Source of the DNA: Rickettsiales bacterium UBA4311
GTDB taxonomy: Bacteria > Pseudomonadota > Alphaproteobacteria > Rickettsiales > Deianiraeaceae
Direction of reading: 5' to 3'
Assembly: GCA_002394665.1 (NCBI GenBank)
Contig: DGUL01000010.1
Location: forward strand, 5,551-69,550
Length of the DNA stretch: 64,000 bases
The translations under genes and the position numbers were made by a program. The first letter of the stretch is position 1, and every line of letters starts with the position of its first letter. This document shows, in pieces, positions 40,942 to 49,900 of the stretch. The notes under the pieces are model-generated. The model did no database searches, was not told the origin of the DNA, and was given only the letters and a program-made list of their open reading frames with translations.

Positions 40942-43900
40942 GCACGATTTTGAGGCGGTGTATTTTGTTTATTGTTTTGCTCTAACTGATATTTTATGAA
41001 TTTGCTGTTGTTTATTTGTTTATTGAGATTTTGAGCTTGTTGTGTTTGAAGAATATTTGTAGCGTGTTGCTCCATTTTTTCTGGGTTAACAATAGGCGTA
41101 TGTTGCTCTTGATTGTTTGGTTTTGTGTCTTCGCCTAAAACTTTGTCTCTAAACTCTTTAAAGAACCAAGGTATAATGAGACAACCCGGGAATATTGCGA
41201 GAAAAACTCTTATTGGTAGAGGTGTGATTTTACTTTTCTCCTTTTCTGCTTCCAATATCTTCTTATCATTTTCAATTTTTTTATTTATATCTTCATTATT
41301 TTGAGTTGATATATCTGCAAGATCTTTATTGGTTAGATTTTCATACCTCCGTTCCAACTCTTCGCCTTCGAGGCCATTTGTGATATTTTTTTCTATTTTT
41401 TTAAACAAACCTTTTCCATTGAATGCACTAAATTCTTTATCTGACTGAAGCTTATTTGTAATTCTTTCTCTTTCTTTTTGTTGTTTTTGTATTCTTTGAA
41501 ATAAAAAATTCACCATTTTATTATGGAATGTCAAAGTTGGTTGTAGATTGTTTAAATCAAGAAGTCCTGCATCAGTATAGAGTTGTTTGATTTTTTCAAA
41601 CAATTGTTTGTTTTCTTCTTCATTTATGTTAAATGTTTTTCCATCGTTTATAGGCTCTTCTTTGATTGTTTCACAGACCGCATCAATTATCTTGTCAAAG
41701 ACGTATATTTCTTGTTCTGAAAAATCGGATTCTTCAAGTGCTTGCAATGTTTTTTCTGTCAAGTTTCCGTTTTCATCCATTAGTCCTTCAAGCGAAAACC
41801 CATTAAAAAGTAGATGATGGTTTTCTGAAACCATTTTTGTTATTATGTCAGGAATTTTGTCGTCAAGATATTTTCTCAGCATATTTTGATGATAAGGGCT
41901 CAATTTTTTCGTATCTATTTCACTTTGGTTTATTATGTCCGCTCTTCTTTCTTCTTCTGGTAGTTCAGAAGCAACACCGGTATTATCAATATCTTTGTCT
42001 ATTGCATCATAAAGTTCGGTTAATTTGTGTAAATTTTCTTCAAAAAATTGTGGTGTATTTTTAGCATCTGTTTCTTCAAATATAGTTATAAACTTTTCTT
42101 CTATACCTTGTAGTGTGGCATCTATATAGTTTTTTCTGTCAGTGATTTCTTTTACGATATTATTCAGTAATGCTATATTTTTTGTTGCGTTATTATACTT
42201 ATCTTGATAAATTTGCCTTAATTTCATTTCTTGACCGTTATTGTATAATTTTGCAACAATATAGCCATTAACTTTGTCTTTATGTGTGAAAGAATCTTTT
42301 AATTGTTCTAATTTTTCTTTTATTTCATCAAGATTGTCGAGATTTACAACATCCTCGTATTTAAACCATTCTTCATTATTGTCTAAGCGATTTGATAAAT
42401 CTAAACCTTCTGGCATTTCTTTTGTTGTCAGTATTAAGTTATCTAATTTAATAGCTTCCGTTATAAGCTTTCTGTATTTATCCATTTTATCGTCCATTTT
42501 ATCAAGATCTTTAATGTCTTCCAATGTTTTTTTCAATTTGTTTTTATCTTCAAAAAATATCTCTGCATCTTCTATTTCTTGTTCTAAGTTTTCAATCTGT
42601 TTTGTTAGCTCTGTTGCATATTTTTGCACTGCTTCGCTCAGTGTCATGTCGTTGGTTTTTATTTGTGCTATGTATTCATCCGGAATGGAAAAAAAGTGCG
42701 ATTTATGATCATTCAGTTTAATTTTTAGATCGTTAAGTTTCTTGTTTCTGTCCTCTCGGAATTGTGCAAATGTTGTATCGTTATCTATTGAAAGGCTACT
42801 CGTATTCGGCGTCGTGTATGGTGTGTATTGTTCGCTTGGATGCTTTTTGGCTTTTCTGAGCCCATCTAGGCAACGATTTACTTGATTTATTTCATAACTA
42901 AACTTTTGGAAAAATTCGTCTTCTTTTCCATACATTCTTGAAAAAGCACTCAAAACAGAGGCGTTAATTTTATCATCAATAAGGCTTTCAATTATAAAAT
43001 CTTTTTTGCCATTTTCCTCTCTATAAGATTGTTTTTTAAATCTTTCCACGAAATCATTCTCTAATTTTTTTGCCGGAGGTGTTCTTTTTTCTCGCGAAAT
43101 GTTATCTTCTGACATTATACCTTCTATCAAATATTTCGTGTACATTGTTTTTGCACGCTCTTTTGTAAGTTTTTTGTTGCAATCATCCGAATCAGCTTTC
43201 ATTTCATCTGGGAATGCATTTATAAAATCTGTATAATCTTTATCAAATTTTGATATTGGTTTTTTTCTTACGACAATTTGTTCAAGTTGCTCTTGGTTTA
43301 GAGACAAAACTCCATTTTTATGTTGTATAATGTATGTCGTCTCGGGATCTTGTGTTTTTGCATAAGTGTATAGTAGGCTAAGATCAGATGACAAATTTGA
43401 ATCATTAGCACTGAGAATGACTATATTTTTTTTTATTTCTTTACCATCATCGTTTAAAATTTTCTTTGAGGCAATCACGGCTCTATTTTTAAAGTTAATC
43501 GCCACATAATCGTTGTCTTGTGTTTTTTCTATATCTCGTGTAAGCTCAGAATTGGATTTGTTCCCTTCTATATTTTGTTGTGTTTTTTCCAGTTTCTGGA
43601 TTCCAAGCATCAAGAAGTTGTTATTGTTTGTTTGGTGGAAATTGCCAAAAGGTTTTATCTTCATTCCGCATTCGATTACATTGCCAATTGCGGAAAGCAT
43701 TATTTTAGTGCTATTATTGTTGTCGGTTGTAATTCTTTGCAGACTATATTTTCTTTGTATTTTTTTACCTTCTGTATCTTTTTCTTCAATATATGTTTTT
43801 AAAAATGCTTTTCTATTGTAATCCAGCCTATCATTGATTGCCACTTCTTTAGATTGCTCGTCAGACAAGGCCCCGTTCTGTATTGTTTCTTCTCTTTCAT

Positions 43901-46900
43901 TTATTACATCAGTTCTGAGTTGATTAAAGGTTTTGTTGATTGTTTTGAGAATATTACTTATATATTGTTCTGCTTTTCTTTTTGGTTTTTCTTTATCAGA
44001 ATAAGATATTATACATTTTTGGCATAAAATATTTTCTATTTTTGCATCTATATTTTTTCTCACCGTGTCTATTGTTTCTGCGTTTTTATTATCAAATTCT
44101 TTCAAAGAAGTTGAGTTGTCAAGTGCATTTTTCAAATATGGATCTAAAACATAGTTTAGATATTTTGAGCTTTCAAATTCGATTTCTTTAACAAGTCTTC
44201 CTTTTAGATCGAAAGGTATTTCTTCGTCTTTGTTTATTATTGATATAGCTATATTTATTTTATCTGAAAACTCTTCTTTTAGATTTTCTATTGTTTCGTG
44301 TTTTTTCCATTGCATCATTTCTTTTAATGAGTTAAATTCCAAGTTTGCTTGAAAAATTTCTTCTGATATTGGTCGTGTTATTGTTCCAAATAAGTCTTCT
44401 ATTTTGTTTTTTCTTTCGTTTTCATCAGTTTTTGTTAAAATTTCGTCTATTTTTGTTTTGTTAGCTGCTATCCATGTTTTTAATGCATTGTCTGTTATTT
44501 TATTTCGTAAATTTTGTCTATATAAATGTCTTATCAAATTCAAGAAATGATCGTATGAATATTCCGGATAGCTGACCACATTACCATATCTGCCAGATCT
44601 TCCTGTTCTACCGAAGATTTGATATTGTTTTTCTTTTGTTAAATGTGTTTCAAAATTCAGTATGCGTGGTTCGTTTGGGAAGTCGCAACCAACGCCATAT
44701 TCCATTGTTCCAAATATAAATAAATTTTTTGGGTTCTTTTTAACTTTATTTTTTATGGTCTGCATCGTTATCTCACCTTCCGAGCTTTCAAGGGCGAAAA
44801 TTTCCGGTTTTTCAATATTTGCAAATTCAGATGGGTTTATAATTGTAAAAGTTTCGTCTAAATATTTACCCATTTCTTCTGCAATACTTTTAACCTTTTT
44901 TGTTCCTTCGAAAAAGCTTAAATGATACGTAGGAATTTTGTTTATTGATAGGTCTTTAAGAAGTCGTTCTTCGTGCTCTAAAAGAAGAGTTGCAATTTGT
45001 TTTATTTCTTTGTTTTGACCAGCTGGTTGGTTTTTAATTTGATTTAAAATACCTTCTGTATTTGATACAATGTCTTCTGATTTTACACCTTTATTTTGTA
45101 ATGCCATAAAAAGCATATTAGCAAATAAAATTGCTTTGGATTTTGTTGTTATTTTACCATCTTTTTTCTCGTCATCCTCTATTAGTGTTGATTGTTTGAA
45201 TTCATCTTTTCTATTATCCACATTGACACTCTCAAAACCTCTAACTTTGAAGTTATTTGAAATCCATATATCATTGTCTTTTGGCGTAGCTGTAAAACCG
45301 ACGACCTTGTTGAAATACTTATGCAAATGCAAGGCCACGCTACTGTCAGTCATTACGTTTGCCATTACTTTTTCAACATTATTCCCTTCTTTTTCTATCT
45401 TTTTTCTCACGAAGTAGTTAACAAAACGAGAAAATCTATTGCTTTTATCTGTTATTTTATCGTTTATTATTATTCTATAATCTGCATAAGTTTTATTATT
45501 TTTGGTGTAGTAAGCTATGGCATAGTTTTTATCTTGTTGCATACTAATTGCGTTTTCGTAATCTTTGTCAAGCTCTTCAAGTATATTCATTATTGTTTCT
45601 TTTTGTCTTTCGTTTAAAACGTCATTTATTGTTTTCGCAGGGTCGTTGGTTTGTTGCAATAAATCTTCTATATCTATGTCTATTCTTATCTTTAAGTATT
45701 CAAATACGGATTTACATTCCTCTAATTTTTTTTTCATTTCGTCGGTGTCGGCGGAAGAGAGTTTAAAAAACTTATCTGCTATTTGATCTTTTGTATAATA
45801 GGCATTGGTTTCGTTTACGCCTCCTCTGGCGTTGAAGTAGAATTCTGCTAAATCATATTCTTTAAAACCCATTACTTCCGAAGGCTTTGCATTTTTATTT
45901 GAGGAGAAAGGGTCAACGGATGAGTCTATTTCGTCTTGCAATAAAACTCCTTTTTCTTTCATTATTGTTAAAAATTCTATTCCTTCTTTGGATTGTAGTT
46001 TTTTCTTTCTAAAAAAGTCTAAATCGTTTGCTGTTGATAGCAAAACGTTGCACATATTTTTGTTTTCTATAATTTCTTTGATTTGTTTGTCGTCCGTAAT
46101 TTCTTCTTTTGTATTTGCACGATATATTGATGTTTTTGTTACGATGTAAATATTTTTTTCTTCTATATCAGGGCATTGTTTTAAATCTGCAAGATGTTGT
46201 TCCACGAGCACTTCATTTGGTGCAATAATAACAGGGGTTTTGCCTTCTTTTAGAGAATTAAATGCTGTAAAGTCTATGGTTTTCGTTTTACCAGTTCCTG
46301 TTTTCATTCTGATTACAATTTTTCTATCATTTTTTGCAAGTATAGAAGGTCCTAATTGTTCTGGACGTAACAATATATTATTTTTTTTCTTGTATTTCGC
46401 CAAATAGCAGGCATATAATTGAAGTTGCTCTTTTTCTGTTAATCCTTTATCTTTCTTTTCTTTATTTTCTTCATCATTTTCTTCAACTTCTTCTTCATTT
46501 TCCTCTTCTTCTGTTGCTTGCTTTATTTTACTATCCAACTTCTCTGACAGGATATTTAATTCATCTTCATCTTGCAACAACAACCCTGCCATACAATAAA
46601 CATATTGCAGTTGTCTTTTTAATTTTCGTTTTTCTACGTCGGATGTTTTGATATCAAAAACAGTATCATCGATCGCTTTAATGAGGTTTAAACCAGATGT
46701 ATTAAATATTGTTGAATCGGGTAAGTAGCTGTTTGAGTCGTATTTTTTGGATAATTTTTCAATATCTTTGGCGATATTTTTCGTTTCATCGTATATGTTA
46801 ATTATATCACGTGAAAATTGTTTATTAGCCTTTTCTATTTTTTCAAATAGCTCTCTATTTGTATCCAATCCATCAAGTTTTTGACATTCTTGCGTTAAAA

Positions 46901-49900
46901 ATTGTCTTTCGTGTGCTTCGATTGAATATTTTGCATTTCTTTTGAGATTTTCAGCGTTTTCTTTTTTCTTTATAAGTTTTAGAAGTTCGCTATGGCTATA
47001 ATTTGTTGACAAGATGTCTTCTCCTAATATTTTTTCTATTTGTGTTATTTCTTCAAAGACTTTATCAGATATATCTTCTTTATCTATTTTTGATAAGTAT
47101 TTTAAAGCTCTTGTTCCAAGCTTATTACTTATTTCTTGTGCCGGTATTTGTTGTAATATTTGCCTGACATCTTTTATTAAATAACCATTTTCTAAAAGAG
47201 TTTGTTTGAATTGTGTAATGAAATTTGAAACGTTTGTAATATTTTCTTGATTTCCTTCAAATCTCGCCTCTTTTAATATGGCATTTAAGTTTTTAATATA
47301 TGCAATTCCGAACAGCATATCTTCTTTGAAGCTATTAGCGATATTTACTCTCTCTGCTTTATTATTCGCTTTTTCTATATTTAAAAGTGCTTCATCTATA
47401 CAATTACTGAATACATTTATTAAAAAGTTGTGATCTATCAATGCATTTTTTTGTCTCTTAATGTCGCCATCTAACTCTTCAAGAATTTGTAATGTAATGC
47501 CGAGATTTTTTTCTATTGCACTTATGCCATTCTCTTCGCTTATATCTTCTCTTATTGAGTTTATTTTTGCGATTTTTCTTAGTAGTTTATTTTTTTGATT
47601 TTTGTTTAAGAAAGTTGAATTAACGATGTTGTTTATACAATCTTGAATTCTTCCAACGGAAACTTTTTTAGCTTCTTCCAGAGGTCTGGTTTCATCTTTT
47701 TCAAAAAATGCCGTTATAATGTCGTTATTTAAAAAAGTATTAGCAAGTTCTTCAATATCTATTTTCTTTTTGTTGCCCTTGATGGCGTTGTCTTGACACA
47801 TATTATCAATTATTTCCAAGAAATGTTTTACATTCAATAACTCATTTGTTGCACCGGGTTCTTGTGATTTATCATATATTTTTTTTAACGCTCTCGTTAA
47901 TGCAACGGCATCTTCTTCGTATTGAACGCAAATTCTATTTATATGAACGATGTATTTTTTTATTTCTTTTTCCAGACTATCGTGATTTGGATATGCTTCT
48001 AAAATTATTTTTTGAAAGAGCTCACTCATTGTTTGTCTTGTTTTAAGATTAATGTCGCTGTTAAAAAATCTATATTCATTGTCAAAATTATTTTTTGATA
48101 CGAGTATATTGCTTAATGTTTTTTTATCATTTTCCGCTATGCCTGCAACACTCTTTGCTATTATTTTCTCACATATATTTTTTGATGGCCTATTGGAAAG
48201 AAGGTCAGAAACGTATGCGTAATCACTTCTCTCTGATAATGTTTTTTCAATTGTAAACTCCTCTAATTTTTCTTTAACGTAGTTGCTACTTAAGAAGTTT
48301 TTTGTGATTTGTATATCGTTTGTATTGCTTAATCCGTTTGAAAAGGCAAGGATTTCTTGCAGATGAGATCGTTTTATTTGTTCTATAAAAATTTGATCAA
48401 GACTTTGTGGGTTTGGTAAAAGTCTAGCAACATTGTGTTCGGCATTTGCTTGCGCGTGTGTTGCGTTAAGATCTTCTTTTTTCGTTCGTGCAATTATTGT
48501 CGCTAGTAATTTGCCAAATATAGGTTTTTTTAGATTACCTTTGTTCGTGGTTTCATTTAGGAGAGAATTTATTGCCTGCATAAACTGCAAACTATAATTG
48601 TTTGGTGTATCGAAATCATAATCTACATAATTTTCTATTATTTTAAAATTATTATCACCGATGGCTTGTTTTATTTCCGATAATGTTTCTAAAAATGTTT
48701 TTGCTCTTGAGAATGGAGCCTCTATTTTTGGTATTATTTTTAATAATTTGTCCGCTGGTAAATCAGTGTTTTGAATTAATTTTATATTTGTACTGGAAAT
48801 TTTTTCTATTTCTTTTTCAAGCTTGGCTATAAAATCATCATCCATTTTTTTTCCGTTTCCCCCACCATTTATAAGAATGTTGTAAAATGCTTTCTTATAT
48901 TCCAACCCAAGATCTTTGTTTCGCATTATTTTCAATCCATAAGATATGATCTCGTTTCTTTTATTTATTAAAAATCGCTCATAATCATTCAGACCATTCT
49001 CCTTCAATCTTCCATCGAACCATCTTTCTCTTTCTTGGAATAAAAATGTCATGAAATCATATTCGATTCCATTGATAATAGGCTTGTGGTTGGTTGCTAA
49101 TGTCGCACCACCAGTAGCATTTTTTGTTGGTAAGTTTGTTCTTATTATTTTGTAATTCTTTTTATCAATATCATCTTCATTTTGCAAACCGACAGTAGTT
49201 GTATTTACGTCTTCCGCAGTACAAATTTCAGTAAATTCTTGTTTTGCCAACGTTAAAGCATCTAAATTGGCACGAGGATGGCTCATTGTCATTAAAGAAT
49301 ATTCAATAGATGTTTTTACAATTTTCTTTTCTTTTGGACTTAGTGGGTTTTTGAATAGATATTTCGCGACTTCTTCTGGATTATTTATATCAATATCGCC
49401 AACATTTTCACCAGCAATCATTCTTTGCCTTATTACTTCGGCTTGTGCTCTATATTTGGTTTTTAATAGAGTCGTGTAAAATATCCCTGCCGATTGCTCT
49501 CCGTCTTTAAAAATATTTTGATTTTTTTCCAGCATAAAAGCGACCGCTTCGGCATCAAGAATTCCTTCGTTAATACTTCTGTTTAAAAAACGAAATATGT
49601 ACCTGCATCCGTTGCATATTTTAACAAGATCTGGTACGTCGTAAATTTCAATTTGAGTCCCGTAGCGTTGAGGTTTATCCTTTCCGAAATTTGACATTAT
49701 GTTGATGAAAATTTTTTCGTAAATTTTTTGTAAATTTTGTTTTCCTAATTTGCTATTAGCAACATTGCCTTTTATTTCGCTTACAAAAGAGGAAAACACA
49801 CCTTTGCAACGTGATATATAAACAAGAGTGTCAGGATTTATTATAGCAGGGCGTTGCATCAATATTTGCTCTTTGCTTGCGAAGTCTGGTAGCATTTCGA